A stretch of DNA of 64,000 nucleotides. Source: VXNE01 sp965217825 (lineage in GTDB: Bacteria > Pseudomonadota > Gammaproteobacteria > Pseudomonadales > Azotimanducaceae). Below the pieces are notes generated by a model. The model had not been told where the DNA came from, searched no databases, and saw only the letters and a program-made list of their open reading frames with translations. The position numbers and the translations under genes were made by a program. Positions 8,988 through 17,836 of this stretch are shown piece by piece. Position 1 is the stretch's first letter. Each line of letters starts with the position of its first letter. The stretch is taken from assembly GCA_965217825.1 (NCBI GenBank), contig OZ244571.1:744001-808000 (forward strand). Direction: 5' to 3'.

Positions 8988-9824
8988 CTATTCGCCCGAC
9001 TGGAAGTAGGGCCTGTCTCCCTTGATGGAAACCCGCAAACCGCCGCGGGTCATCGGATAGTAGTCCCAGACCGCCATATGCTGAGTGCAGCGGTTGTCCC
9101 ACATGGCGACGGAACCGGGTGCCCATTTGAAGCGGCACTGGAAGGACGGGTTCTTGACATGATCGAACAGAAAGTTGAGCAGGGCGTCGCTTTCGGGTGC
9201 CGTAAGCTCGAGGACGCGTCGCGTAAAACCGGCGTTTACGAACAGGGCTTTCCTTTTCGTTACGGGATGGGTGCGCACGACCGGATGCACGGCGCTGGGA
9301 AGCGCGCGCTGCGGGGGATGGCCTCCATAGTAGCCGTCGTAGTTGGCGGTATGGCGCGCTGTGAGCGACTCGAGCAAGCGTTGCAGCGGTAGCGATAGCG
9401 CGTCGTAGGCGGCGTACATGCTGGACCATAGCGTGTCACCGCCCCGGCTCGGCACCTGGTGCAGGTGCAGGATCGTTCCAAGCGGCGGCTCCTCGTCGGC
9501 GGAGACGTCGGAATGCCAACCGGCACCGTTGTTGCGTTTCGAGTGCCGGTCGGTTCGAATGATCATGAGTTCCGGGGTGCCGTTGGCGTACGGGGCCGCG
9601 GGGTGAACATGGAGCGGTCCGAAACGCCGCCCAAATGCGAGGTGCTGCTCCGGCGACATGGTTTGGTCGCGGAAGAAAATTACAGAGTGCGACATCCAGG
9701 CGTCGAAGATTTCCCGCCACGTTTCGTCGTCGATGTCGGCGAGATCAACGCCCTTGACCAGGGCGCCGATGGTCGGCGTGACTGGCAACACCTCGATGCG
9801 TGTAAACGACTTCGCGGTCGGCAT
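8988..9824 (-). CDS. TauD/TfdA family Fe(II)/2-oxoglutarate dioxygenase
   Basis: A 278-residue non-haem iron oxygenase that couples 2-oxoglutarate decarboxylation to hydroxylation of a substrate; TauD itself releases sulfite from taurine. The start at 9824 gives MPTAKSF and places the family opening (IEVLPVTPTIGALVKGVDL) correctly. Iron ligands are visible as WHSDVS (His-x-Asp) and the distal His in TQHMAVWDY; the 2-oxoglutarate Arg lies in GGLRVSI. Substrate cannot be read from sequence. The gene lies 53 bp downstream of the acyl-CoA synthetase gene on the same strand, so the two may share a transcript and a pathway. Confidence 0.88.
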   Translation of the reverse strand: MPTAKSFTRIEVLPVTPTIGALVKGVDLADIDDETWREIFDAWMSHSVIFFRDQTMSPEQHLAFGRRFGPLHVHPAAPYANGTPELMIIRTDRHSKRNNGAGWHSDVSADEEPPLGTILHLHQVPSRGGDTLWSSMYAAYDALSLPLQRLLESLTARHTANYDGYYGGHPPQRALPSAVHPVVRTHPVTKRKALFVNAGFTRRVLELTAPESDALLNFLFDHVKNPSFQCRFKWAPGSVAMWDNRCTQHMAVWDYYPMTRGGLRVSIKGDRPYFQSGE

Positions 9825-9877
9825 CAGGGTGCCGCCGCGGCCCGACACCCGTTCCCGCGTCGTGTTTGCCGACACCG

Positions 9878-12010
9878 TCACAGCAGTCCCGCCGCGCGTG
9901 CCCACCGGTACTTCGCGCCGAGTACGGCAACGGGTTTTTCCGCCGTGTACGGGTACGCGAGGATTTCCCTGTCCATCAGGTAGTCGCACGCTTCCTCGAT
10001 CTCGACATCACCGACGAGGGATGCGACGACGGGTTTGTCTATCCCCTTGCCGCGCGCCTCGGCGACGGCTTCGGCGAGTAGTTCGGCGAACACCATGGGC
10101 GGCGTGATGATGGTGTGCCAATAGCCCAGCACGAGCGCGTGCACGCGCTCGTCATTGAGCGCGAGATCGATGGTGCTGCGGTACGTCGTGGGCGGTTCTC
10201 CGCCCGTGATATCGACCGGATTTCCGGCAGCGCCGAATGGTGGAATGAACTCCCTGAAGGCCGCGTCGAGATCGGGCGGCATCGACATCAATGTCAGGTC
10301 GTTGTCCGCGCAGGAGTCCGACAGCAAGACGCCGGAACCGCCCGCCCCCGTCAGTATCAAGACGTTCTCTCCCTTGGGCGTCGGCAACACCTGGAGTCCG
10401 CGGGCAAACTCGAGCATGTCGTTAAGGCTCCGGGCACGGATCACGCCGCTTTGCCGTAGCACAGCGTCATAGACGCGGTCGTCGCCGGCCAGGGCGCCGG
10501 TGTGCGAATTTGCTGCTCGCGCGCCCATGCCGGTCCGCCCCGCCTTCAGCACGACGATGGGTTTTTTCTTGCAGACGCGGGCAGCGACTTCGGCGAATGC
10601 ACGGCCGTCCTTCAGGTCTTCCACGTGCATGGCAATCACTTCGGTGTTCGGATCCTGCTCGAAGAACGTCAACAGGTCGTCCTCGTCGATGTCGGCCTTG
10701 TTCCCCAGTCCGACGATGGCGGAAACGCCCATTTTCGCCGAGCGGCTGAAACCGACGATGGCCATGCCGACACCGCCGCTCTGGGACGACAACGCCACCT
10801 TTCCCTTCTCGGTATACGGCGTGCAGAACGTGGCGCAGAGATTCTTGTGCGTGTAGTAGAAACCGTAGATGTTCGGCCCCATCAACCGCACGTTGTTTTC
10901 GCGGGCGACGGCGACGATTTCCTCCTGTAGCGCGTGTTCGCCGACCTCCGCGAAGCCGGACGGAATCAGGATTGCGCCGGGTATCTTCTTTTTTCCGCAA
11001 TCGGCGAGCACGCGGGCGACGAGCGGAGCCGGTATGCAGAAGATGGCGATGTCGATGTCGCCCGGTACTTCGGTGACGTTTGGGTAGCAGGGGTGATCGA
11101 GTATCGTTTCGGCCCGGGGATGGACGGGATAAATGGCGCCTTCGTAGCCCCCGTCGATGAGGTTTCGCATCACCGAGTTGCCGATCTTGCCCTCTTCGGC
11201 GGATGCCCCGATTACCGCCACGGCATCAGGCTGCATGATGCGCCGCATGGCGTCGAGTATGGCGTCGTGACTCGGCCTGTATCGCGGCTCGGCGGGAGGA
11301 CCGAGTTGCATATGGTGGTCCACGGCGAGCGCTCCGTCGGCGCTCGCGAACACGGGGTTCAGGTCCAGTTCCGCGATCTCCGGAAAATCGGCAGCCAGAC
11401 GACTCGCATTGGCGATCAGCGTTGCCAGCGCGGTTCGATCGACGCCTGCGGCACCCCGCACGCCGTTGAGAATTTCCGCCCCCGCGATCTCGTCGAGCAT
11501 CGATGACGCCTCTTCGACGGTGGCTGGCGCCAACCGAAAAGTGATGTCGCCCAACGCCTCGACGAACACGCCGCCGAGGCCGAAGGCGACGAGCTTGCCG
11601 AACGCCGGGTCAGTTACCGCTCCGACGATCACTTCCTGGGTGTCCTGCCCGCGCTCGAGTTGGCGCTGTATCAGTACCCCGTCGATAGCGGCATCCGCGT
11701 CGAACGCCCTGGCGTTGGCGATAATCCGTTCATAGGCGCTGGCCAGTTGCTTCGCATCAACGATGTCGAGCGCAACACCGCCAGCGTCGGTCTTGTGGGC
11801 GATGTTGGGCGACACGATCTTCGCGGCTACGGGGTAGCCGATCTTTTCGGCGATCGCGACCGCTTCCGATGGGGAAGCGGCGACGGCCTGGTCGGCGGAC
11901 CGTATATCGTAGGCATCGCAGATACGCTTGGCTTCATCCGGTGTCAGCGCTTCGCGCCCGGCGGCGGCGGCGCGTTCGATAATGCCGCGGACGGTAGTCT
12001 CTGCAGTCAT
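9878..12010 (-). CDS. NDP-forming acyl-CoA synthetase (acetate--CoA ligase family)
   Basis: A 710-residue fused enzyme of the ADP-forming acyl-CoA synthetase superfamily, which reversibly makes acyl-CoA from acid, CoA and ATP. Residues about 10-230 form the ATP-grasp domain (PVAAKIVSPNIAHKTDAGGV). About 260-390 form the CoA-binding domain (AVIGASAEEGKIGNSVMRN). The remainder forms the succinyl-CoA ligase-like part with the phosphohistidine motif NSHTGALAGDD. The ATP-grasp domain comes first, the reverse of the Pat/PatZ order. The start at 12010 is preceded by a strong GGGAGGG site. It is divergent from the 2-hydroxyacyl-CoA lyase gene, so its substrate may be a product of that lyase. Confidence 0.88.
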   Translation of the reverse strand: MTAETTVRGIIERAAAAGREALTPDEAKRICDAYDIRSADQAVAASPSEAVAIAEKIGYPVAAKIVSPNIAHKTDAGGVALDIVDAKQLASAYERIIANARAFDADAAIDGVLIQRQLERGQDTQEVIVGAVTDPAFGKLVAFGLGGVFVEALGDITFRLAPATVEEASSMLDEIAGAEILNGVRGAAGVDRTALATLIANASRLAADFPEIAELDLNPVFASADGALAVDHHMQLGPPAEPRYRPSHDAILDAMRRIMQPDAVAVIGASAEEGKIGNSVMRNLIDGGYEGAIYPVHPRAETILDHPCYPNVTEVPGDIDIAIFCIPAPLVARVLADCGKKKIPGAILIPSGFAEVGEHALQEEIVAVARENNVRLMGPNIYGFYYTHKNLCATFCTPYTEKGKVALSSQSGGVGMAIVGFSRSAKMGVSAIVGLGNKADIDEDDLLTFFEQDPNTEVIAMHVEDLKDGRAFAEVAARVCKKKPIVVLKAGRTGMGARAANSHTGALAGDDRVYDAVLRQSGVIRARSLNDMLEFARGLQVLPTPKGENVLILTGAGGSGVLLSDSCADNDLTLMSMPPDLDAAFREFIPPFGAAGNPVDITGGEPPTTYRSTIDLALNDERVHALVLGYWHTIITPPMVFAELLAEAVAEARGKGIDKPVVASLVGDVEIEEACDYLMDREILAYPYTAEKPVAVLGAKYRWARAAGLL

Positions 12011-12181
12011 GATCCCTCCCTTGCTCGGGACAGAGATTAACCGAACAAAGGCAACTCCACGAGAGGACGCACCAACCGCTGTGGTTCGCTGGGCACGTTC
12101 GGCACGGTGGACTTGCGGGAGCGCCCGCGATAGGTTAGCCGCGTTATTCACCGCCACCGATTCGACCAAGGGAGAGCAATC
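12011..12181. promoter_or_regulatory. Divergent intergenic region between CoA synthetase and lyase genes
   Basis: This 171-bp spacer separates two genes transcribed away from each other and should hold both promoters. Ribosome sites are visible at each end (GGGAGGG for the leftward gene, GGGAGAG for the rightward). I do not see a convincing -35/-10 pair or an operator palindrome. Confidence 0.35.
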
Positions 12182-13837
12182 ATGGCCACCGTTGATGGCG
12201 CCACGCTGATGGCGCGGAGCCTTAAGGCGCAGGGCGTCGACTACATGTTCGGTATCGTCGGCTTCCCGGTGGGCGGCATCGCCGCCGCTGCGCAGAAGGA
12301 GGGTATTACGTATGTCGGCATGCGCAATGAACAGGCCGCGAGTTACGCGGCGCAGGCTGCCGGCTATCTCACCGGTCGTACGCAGGCGTGTCTCGTGGTT
12401 TCGGGTCCGGGCGTAATCCACGCGCTCGCGGGCCTCGCCAATGCGCATCAGAATTGCTGGCCGATGCTATTGATCGGCGGTGCGTCTCCTACCTATCAGA
12501 ACGGCATGGGCGCGTTCCAGGAAGAGCGCCAGACGCCACTCGCGGCGCCCTACTGCAAAGTCGCGCGCGACATCGAATCCGGCACGCGCATTCCGTACTA
12601 CGTCGAACAGGCGATTCGCACGTCCCTCAACGGTCGTCCCGGGCCCGTCTATCTCGACTTCCCGGACGACATCATCCAGGCCCAGGTCGACGAAGACGAC
12701 GTGATCGCTGTCGCCCCCGTCGGGGAGCCGTCGCGACCCCAGGTCGATCCGACGATCATCGAGCAAGCTCTGGACGCGCTGGAATCGGCGGAAAATCCCC
12801 TGGTCGTTGTTGGCAAGGGCATGGCGTGGTCTCGCGCCGAGGACGAGGTGCGCGAATTCATCGAGCGCACGCAACTGCCGTTTCTCAACTCGCCCATGGG
12901 CAAGGGCGTCATGCCGGACGACCATCCGTTGTCCGTCGGCGCCGCGCGCAGCACCGCGCTCAGGGAAGCGGACGTGGTGTTTCTGATGGGGGCCAGGCTG
13001 AACTGGATCATGCATTTCGGCTTGCCGCCGCGTTTCAATCCGGGGGTACGCATCGTTCAGCTCGATATCGAACAGGAGGAGATCGGCCACAATGTGCCGA
13101 CGGAAGTCGCTCTCGTCGGCGACGGCAAGGCTGTGGTCCGTCAACTGAACCAGGCGCTGGGCAATCGGCAATGGTTTTATCCCGCCGAGACTTCATGGCG
13201 CGCGGCCTTGCAAGAAAAGGCCCAGGCGAACGTGGCGTCGGTCAAGCCGATGATCGAGGACGAATCGTCGCCGATGAACTACTACCGCGCGTTCCGGGAC
13301 ATCGCCGAATGGCTGCCGCACGACGCCATCATCATTGGCGAGGGCGCGGCCACGATGGACATCGGCAGGACCCAGATGCCGAATCGCCATCCGCGTCACA
13401 GGCTTGACGCGGGCACATACGGCACGATGGGTGTCGGTGCCGGTTTTTCCATAGCGGCGGCGGTGACCAATCCGGGCAAGCCGGTGGTATCGGTGCAGGG
13501 CGACAGCGCATTCGGGTTTTCCGGCATGGAGGTTGAGACGATGGTGCGCTACAACCTGCCGGTCAAATTGATCGTGTTGAACAATGGTGGCATCGGCGGT
13601 GGAGTCGGGCCGCTGGAGAAGGGCAGTAGAGTGCCGCCATCGGTCCTGACCTATGGTGCGCACTACGAGGGCATGGTTGAAGCGTTGGGTGGCAAGGGCT
13701 TCTTCGTGGAGGATCCCTCAGACCTGCGCGGCGCGCTTGACAAAGCGATGGCATTCGACGGGCCGGCCATGGTCAACGTGACGCTCAGCATCAAGGCTGG
13801 ACGCAAACCGCAGGAGTTTGGCTGGTTGACGAAATGA
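12182..13837 (+). CDS. 2-hydroxyacyl-CoA lyase (thiamine diphosphate enzyme)
   Basis: A 551-residue thiamine diphosphate enzyme. It is much closer to human HACL1 than to acetolactate synthase: GMRNEQAASYAAQAAGYLT, VSGPGVIHALAGLANA, NCWPMLLIGG, FGARLNWI-like MGARLNWIMHFGLPPR and DAGTYGTMGVG all have HACL1 equivalents. The catalytic Glu is residue 50 (RNEQAA), and the cofactor motif runs from GDSAFGFSGMEVET to LNNGG. HACL cleaves 2-hydroxyacyl-CoA to formyl-CoA and an aldehyde; bacterial oxalyl-CoA decarboxylases are close relatives, so that activity cannot be excluded. The divergent acyl-CoA synthetase supports a short pathway handling acyl- or formyl-CoA. Confidence 0.88.
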   Translation: MATVDGATLMARSLKAQGVDYMFGIVGFPVGGIAAAAQKEGITYVGMRNEQAASYAAQAAGYLTGRTQACLVVSGPGVIHALAGLANAHQNCWPMLLIGGASPTYQNGMGAFQEERQTPLAAPYCKVARDIESGTRIPYYVEQAIRTSLNGRPGPVYLDFPDDIIQAQVDEDDVIAVAPVGEPSRPQVDPTIIEQALDALESAENPLVVVGKGMAWSRAEDEVREFIERTQLPFLNSPMGKGVMPDDHPLSVGAARSTALREADVVFLMGARLNWIMHFGLPPRFNPGVRIVQLDIEQEEIGHNVPTEVALVGDGKAVVRQLNQALGNRQWFYPAETSWRAALQEKAQANVASVKPMIEDESSPMNYYRAFRDIAEWLPHDAIIIGEGAATMDIGRTQMPNRHPRHRLDAGTYGTMGVGAGFSIAAAVTNPGKPVVSVQGDSAFGFSGMEVETMVRYNLPVKLIVLNNGGIGGGVGPLEKGSRVPPSVLTYGAHYEGMVEALGGKGFFVEDPSDLRGALDKAMAFDGPAMVNVTLSIKAGRKPQEFGWLTK

Positions 13838-14117
13838 GGCGAGCGAAGGCTGACCGCGTCATCGTGCCCCTGGCGAAAGCCTGCCCCTGGCGCAAGCCCG
13901 GGGCACGCGTGTCGTTGCGGGATGTGGATTGACGACGAGTAGCTTCTCCGTCCAATTCCCACGAACACTGTGCGACATGTCCTCGGCACGTGCAACGCAG
14001 GTTCCGTGTGGTCAAGGCCCCGGTGATCGACCGCCGCGACTCGGAGCCTGTGCAAGACTGTGCGTTCAAGGTTCCGCCATGGTCCATGGGCGGATACAGC
14101 GGTCGGAGGGATAGCGG

Positions 14118-14966
14118 ATGGAGCGGTTGGCCCACGGTTTCACTTTGATAGAAGGTCCCGTCTGGGTGCCCGGACGGGGGTTGATATTCAGCGATGTCCA
14201 TGGTGGCGGGGTGTATTGCCTCGGCTCGGATGGGAGCGTCGAGACGGTCTTCCCCTATCGGCGGGGCATCGGCGGCATGGCGTTGCACGAGAGCGATGGC
14301 ATGGTCGTCGGCGGGCGCAACATCGCGTTCAAGCGCTTTGCGGGCGGCGACACCATCGTCCTGCTTGATCGGGATCCGGACAATGGCAACCACGGGTACA
14401 ACGATCTCACCACCGATGCCGCCGGACGGATCTATGCCGGCTCGCTCGGCAGTGCGGTCTTCGAGGAGGGGGAGCAACTTCCCGGCGATCTCCACCTGAT
14501 CGACCTCGACGGTTCCAGCCGTGTCGTTGCCGAAGACATCGTGTTGACCAATGGTCTCGGTTTCTCGCCGGATGGCGGGACGCTCTACCATTCGGACTCC
14601 CGGCGGCAGACCGTCTATCGGTACGCGGTGGCCGAGGATGGGAACCTTGGGGAGAAACAGCCGTTCGCGCATGTCGGGCAAGGCTCACCAGATGGGCTTG
14701 CGGTGTCCGAGGACGGAGCCGTGTGGCTCGCGGTCGCGGGAGGCGGGGGCGTCAGAGTGTTTGAGCCGGACGGTCGCTTGCGCGAACACGTGGCGATTCC
14801 CATGCCGATGTGCACCAGCGTCTGCTTCGGGGGCGACGATTTGCGCGACCTGTACATCGTGACGGGCTCCGTGGGCGTCGAAGGTGATAGAGAAGGATCG
14901 GTGTACCGTCTTCGAACCGATGTTCCGGGCCTGCCGGTCCCGCCTGCGAGAGTCCATGCCGGCTGA
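14118..14966 (+). CDS. SMP-30/gluconolactonase family protein
   Basis: A 282-residue six-bladed beta-propeller of the SMP-30/gluconolactonase/LRE family, calcium-dependent lactone hydrolases. The metal-site segments are in the usual order: the Glu in LIEGPVW near residue 13, Asn in GYNDLTTDAAG, Asn in TNGLGFSPDGGTLYHSDS, and Asp in GSPDGLAVSEDGAVW. No signal peptide is seen, so it should be cytoplasmic. The 280 bp upstream hold no gene, only an imperfect inverted repeat near 13863-13907. Its exact substrate is unknown. Confidence 0.87.
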   Translation: MERLAHGFTLIEGPVWVPGRGLIFSDVHGGGVYCLGSDGSVETVFPYRRGIGGMALHESDGMVVGGRNIAFKRFAGGDTIVLLDRDPDNGNHGYNDLTTDAAGRIYAGSLGSAVFEEGEQLPGDLHLIDLDGSSRVVAEDIVLTNGLGFSPDGGTLYHSDSRRQTVYRYAVAEDGNLGEKQPFAHVGQGSPDGLAVSEDGAVWLAVAGGGGVRVFEPDGRLREHVAIPMPMCTSVCFGGDDLRDLYIVTGSVGVEGDREGSVYRLRTDVPGLPVPPARVHAG

Positions 14967-15019
14967 AGGCGAAGACAGCGATTACAGTATCCCCCCCCGC
15001 TCCCCGAAGGGCGGTCGCC

Positions 15020-15346
15020 ATGGCAACGCCGTATGATGTGCACATGACGCTCGAAGAGAAGGCAATCGCGCTCTTGTTGCGTTCGCCGAGACTCGATGTC
15101 GGGACGATCATCGATCTCCTGGACGTCGGCGACCGCGAGTTTCGCGATATGGCGAGACGCAACAAAACGATCTGCGATCTTCTGGAAGCGAGACGTTCGG
15201 GCAAACTGGAGCCGCCAACATCGGAACCGGCGCAATGTCCGGTCTGCACCGAATGGTTCGTTCCGTACGGCGCATCGAAGTTTTGCTCGGACGCGTGCCG
15301 AACTGCGGGCCGCATCAACCAGGGATCCTGCTCGAAACAGGGTTGA
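15020..15346 (+). CDS. Small protein with C-terminal zinc-ribbon-like motif
   Basis: I do not recognise this 108-residue protein. The N-terminal two thirds are charged and helical (EEKAIALLLRSP, DVGTIIDLLDVGDREF), resembling a small helix-turn-helix bundle. The C-terminal third has CPVC, then CSDACR about 14 residues later, a likely four-cysteine zinc site of treble-clef type. An alternative start is the Met nine codons in. It is convergent with mutM, 5 bp away. Codon use resembles that of its neighbours, so I take it as real. Confidence 0.6.
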   Translation: MATPYDVHMTLEEKAIALLLRSPRLDVGTIIDLLDVGDREFRDMARRNKTICDLLEARRSGKLEPPTSEPAQCPVCTEWFVPYGASKFCSDACRTAGRINQGSCSKQG

Positions 15347-15351
15347 TCCGT

Positions 15352-16161
15352 TTATCGCTGGCAGCTCGGACAATACACCGTGCTGCGTTGTCCCACGCGC
15401 AAGCCTTTCAGCGGCGACCCGCAACGTCGGCACGGCATCCCCTGGCGCCCGTAGACGAACAACTCGTTGGAAAAATACCCCGGCCTGCCATCGCTGCCCA
15501 CGAAGTCCCGCAACGTCGTCCCGCCGTGATCGATGGCCGCGGTCAGCGTTTCGCGGGTCTCGGCCGCAACCTTTCGGTAGCGCGTCCGGCTCAACCGGCC
15601 CGCTGCTATTCTCGGGCGCACGCCGGCCTTGAACAGGGCTTCGTTGGCGTAGATGTTGCCGATCCCTGCCACAATGCGGGCATCCATGAGGAAGTTCTTG
15701 ACTGCCGCGCGGCGGCCTCGGGATTTGGCAAACAGATAGTCGCCGGTAAATTCCTCGGACAGCGGTTCTACACCGAGACCCCGCAGCAGCCAATGGTCTT
15801 CGACAGGGTGCGGCTGCCAGTGCAGGCTGCCAAAGCGTCTCGGGTCCGTTAGCCGAAGCGCCAGACCGTGGTCAAACAAGATGTCCACATGATCGTGCTT
15901 GCTGGCGGGTTCATTCCCGGACACGATCCTTAAGTGTCCAGACATGCCGAGATGCAATATCAGCGCGCCGGCTTCGAGGTGCAAAAGCAGATACTTGGCT
16001 CGGCGCGTCAGCCGAACGATACGTTTCCCGCAGATTTCGGGAGGCAGTTCAACCGGCCAGCGAAGGCGCGGATCGCGTATGTCGAACGCGACGATACGCC
16101 GGTTCAGCACGCTGGGCGCGATACCCCGAAGAGTCGTTTCTACTTCAGGTAGTTCGGGCAT
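15352..16161 (-). CDS. mutM: Formamidopyrimidine-DNA glycosylase
   Basis: MutM (Fpg) removes 8-oxoguanine and formamidopyrimidines from DNA and nicks the strand. The 269-residue protein starts with MPELPEVET, whose Pro2 is the catalytic amine after Met removal and Glu3 the acid. Other signatures are LILHLGMSGHL, DPRRFGSL and GIGNIYANEALF, and the C-terminal zinc finger CRRCG...CPSCQ is complete. It lies downstream of rpmB-rpmG on the same strand, the same order as in E. coli. Confidence 0.98.
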   Translation of the reverse strand: MPELPEVETTLRGIAPSVLNRRIVAFDIRDPRLRWPVELPPEICGKRIVRLTRRAKYLLLHLEAGALILHLGMSGHLRIVSGNEPASKHDHVDILFDHGLALRLTDPRRFGSLHWQPHPVEDHWLLRGLGVEPLSEEFTGDYLFAKSRGRRAAVKNFLMDARIVAGIGNIYANEALFKAGVRPRIAAGRLSRTRYRKVAAETRETLTAAIDHGGTTLRDFVGSDGRPGYFSNELFVYGRQGMPCRRCGSPLKGLRVGQRSTVYCPSCQR

Positions 16162-16230
16162 CGGGATGCACCGGAGGTCGCTCCGGAGCCCCGTCGGTCA
16201 TGATCGACGAGCCGGGGAGCCCGTGGGGGC

Positions 16231-16386
16231 CTACTTGATCTTCCCCTCCCGGTAGATGACATGCTTGCGCACCACCGGGTCATACTTCTTGAACTCGAGC
16301 TTGTTCGGCGTGTTCCGCTTGTTCTTGTCCGTCGTATAGTAATGGCCGGTACCGGCGCTGGATTCAAGTTTGATCTTCTCTCGCAT
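16231..16386 (-). CDS. rpmG: 50S ribosomal protein L33
   Basis: A 51-residue basic ribosomal protein of the large subunit, translated from the ATG at 16386. It reads MREKIKLESSAGTGHYYTT, then KNKRNTPNKLEFKKYDP and a KHVIYREGKIK end, the usual L33 sequence. It lacks the zinc-binding cysteine pairs seen in some L33 forms, as in E. coli. It lies between rpmB and mutM. Confidence 0.97.
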   Translation of the reverse strand: MREKIKLESSAGTGHYYTTDKNKRNTPNKLEFKKYDPVVRKHVIYREGKIK

Positions 16387-16420
16387 AATTACACCCCTAA
16401 CACCCGCTTAAACCGCTCGA

Positions 16421-16657
16421 TTACACCCGGACGCCGCGCTTGCGCATATCGGCCAGCACGGTGTCGATGCCCTTCTTGTCGATCAACCGCATGCCCTGCG
16501 CCGAAACGCGCAGGCGGATAAACCGCTTTTCGCCTTCGCTCCAGAAACGGTGGTAGTGCAGATTCGGCTTGAAGCGCCTACGCGTCTTGTTGTGAGCATG
16601 GGAGACGTTGTTCCCGCTCATCGGGCGCTTGCCGGTGACCTGACAGACTTGGGACAT
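16421..16657 (-). CDS. rpmB: 50S ribosomal protein L28
   Basis: A 78-residue large-subunit protein. The start at 16657 gives MSQVCQVTGKRPMSGNNVSH, matching the normal L28 N-terminus; an upstream in-frame ATG would add an unrelated extension. The rest (AHNKTRRRFKPNLHYHRFW, then VSAQGMRLIDKKGID) is typical. It is followed 34 bp later by rpmG. Confidence 0.98.
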   Translation of the reverse strand: MSQVCQVTGKRPMSGNNVSHAHNKTRRRFKPNLHYHRFWSEGEKRFIRLRVSAQGMRLIDKKGIDTVLADMRKRGVRV

Positions 16658-17407
16658 CGTTTCGATAGCCGAAGGGGGACGCGCTTTGTACCAAATCCGA
16701 GGGAACGCGTCCACCCGACGACGAACCGGCAGCGCAATCCTCGCATCCCCCCTTGATTGAGGCTCCGTTCAGCGACAGCCGACGACTTTGCCGTCGCCGT
16801 CCCTGCTTTGCATGCCGACAGCGGTATCGCTCACTCTCCGTGCCACCACACCGGACAACTGTCTCGACGAGCGCGGACCGCGCACCATGGACCACCGCAC
16901 GCCTCGGGCGGTTGCATGTTTTGAGCCCGTGATGCGAGGATGCGCGTTGCATCGTCTCGGCATTCGTCGGAACAGGTCTCATATCCACTCGCCTTGCCCA
17001 CGATCTGCCTCGCTCGGTCCAGCGCATTGCCGCAAACTTTGCAGATTCCCGATTTGCCGGCTCCGCACAAAAAGCGATGCTTGATCGCGCGCCGCTCAGC
17101 CAATGACCGTCTTGCCACTTGTGCCTCCCGCAACATGGCAGTACTTAACGCGTCAATTCTTGTCTCATGGACCTCGCCTTGTCCAACTACGAATTGACCG
17201 CTGCGTCGTGAGTGATCGAGCATGCCGCAACTTTTGCTGCGTCGTTGTTCGCGACCCGGATATGCGAAGAGTTTCGGCTGAACGCAGTGAAAAGGCTGGC
17301 GAGGGCGTTGGCGCGTGCCGCGTGACCATCCGGCGGAACGCGTCCGCAGGATAGACGGGGGTGATATCACTCCGCCGTTCCGCACCCCTGTAACGGCATC
17401 GAGACAA
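16658..17407. other. 750-bp gap with no convincing gene
   Basis: No complete gene is evident between rpmB and the PIN-domain gene. On the minus strand, around 16910-17130, one frame encodes a stretch with CKVCGN followed by CSDECR, resembling a decayed zinc-ribbon protein, but it has no good start or ribosome site and runs into unrelated sequence. Together with the toxin-like pair next door, this looks like accessory DNA inserted between rpmB and radC, which adjoin each other in E. coli. Confidence 0.45.
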
Positions 17408-17836
17408 TCAAAGTAGTTGAACAGAATGCTGTCGACAGACATCGGCAAAGTCGCGGGGGTCAAATGTCAGCAATGCCCCAACGGCGACGTTGCTGTCCTC
17501 GATGATGGCGCGAAGGACGGTGTCCACAAGGCTCAAGCGACGACCGCGGCGGGCAGTGGCATGAACGGTGCGATAGCATGCTTTTCGATATCGCGAGTCG
17601 TCGAGTATTTCTGTCGACGGTGATAGGACTAATCGGTCAAACCAATCGATTGCCCCTGGAATGCCAACGAAGCGTGTATTTAGCGTCTCGTACAGCACGG
17701 GCCAGGGCAATATGACTGGCAACTCGTCCAACCAGTTCTGTTTTGCCTTGGCGGATGCGTGAAACTGGTCTCTGCCATCGTGAAGCGCGAACAAGAAGCC
17801 GGTGTCAACCAACAGTCCGCCAGCGACTCGGGTCAT
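17408..17836 (-). CDS. PIN-domain ribonuclease, VapC-like toxin candidate
   Basis: A 142-residue PIN-domain protein. The acidic metal-binding residues appear in the expected order: Asp in LLVDTGFLFALHD near the N-terminus, Glu in VLYETLNTRF, Asp in RLSLVDTVLRAI and Asp in LLTFDPRDFADV. PIN domains are Mg-dependent RNases and are common as toxins. The start overlaps the stop of the upstream 105-residue gene by 4 bp (ATGA), the tight coupling usual for toxin-antitoxin pairs. I did not find a classical VapB-type DNA-binding partner, so the toxin role is inference. Confidence 0.75.
   Translation of the reverse strand: MTRVAGGLLVDTGFLFALHDGRDQFHASAKAKQNWLDELPVILPWPVLYETLNTRFVGIPGAIDWFDRLVLSPSTEILDDSRYRKACYRTVHATARRGRRLSLVDTVLRAIIEDSNVAVGALLTFDPRDFADVCRQHSVQLL

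Noticed and set aside
13863..13907. Terminator after the 2-hydroxyacyl-CoA lyase gene
   Set aside because: CGTGCCCC pairs with GGGGCACG, but the loop is long and no T run follows.
16831..17463. 210-codon minus-strand frame with CKVCGN and CSDECR
   Set aside because: It overlaps the PIN gene, has no ribosome site and is mostly Arg-rich; described as a decayed remnant instead.
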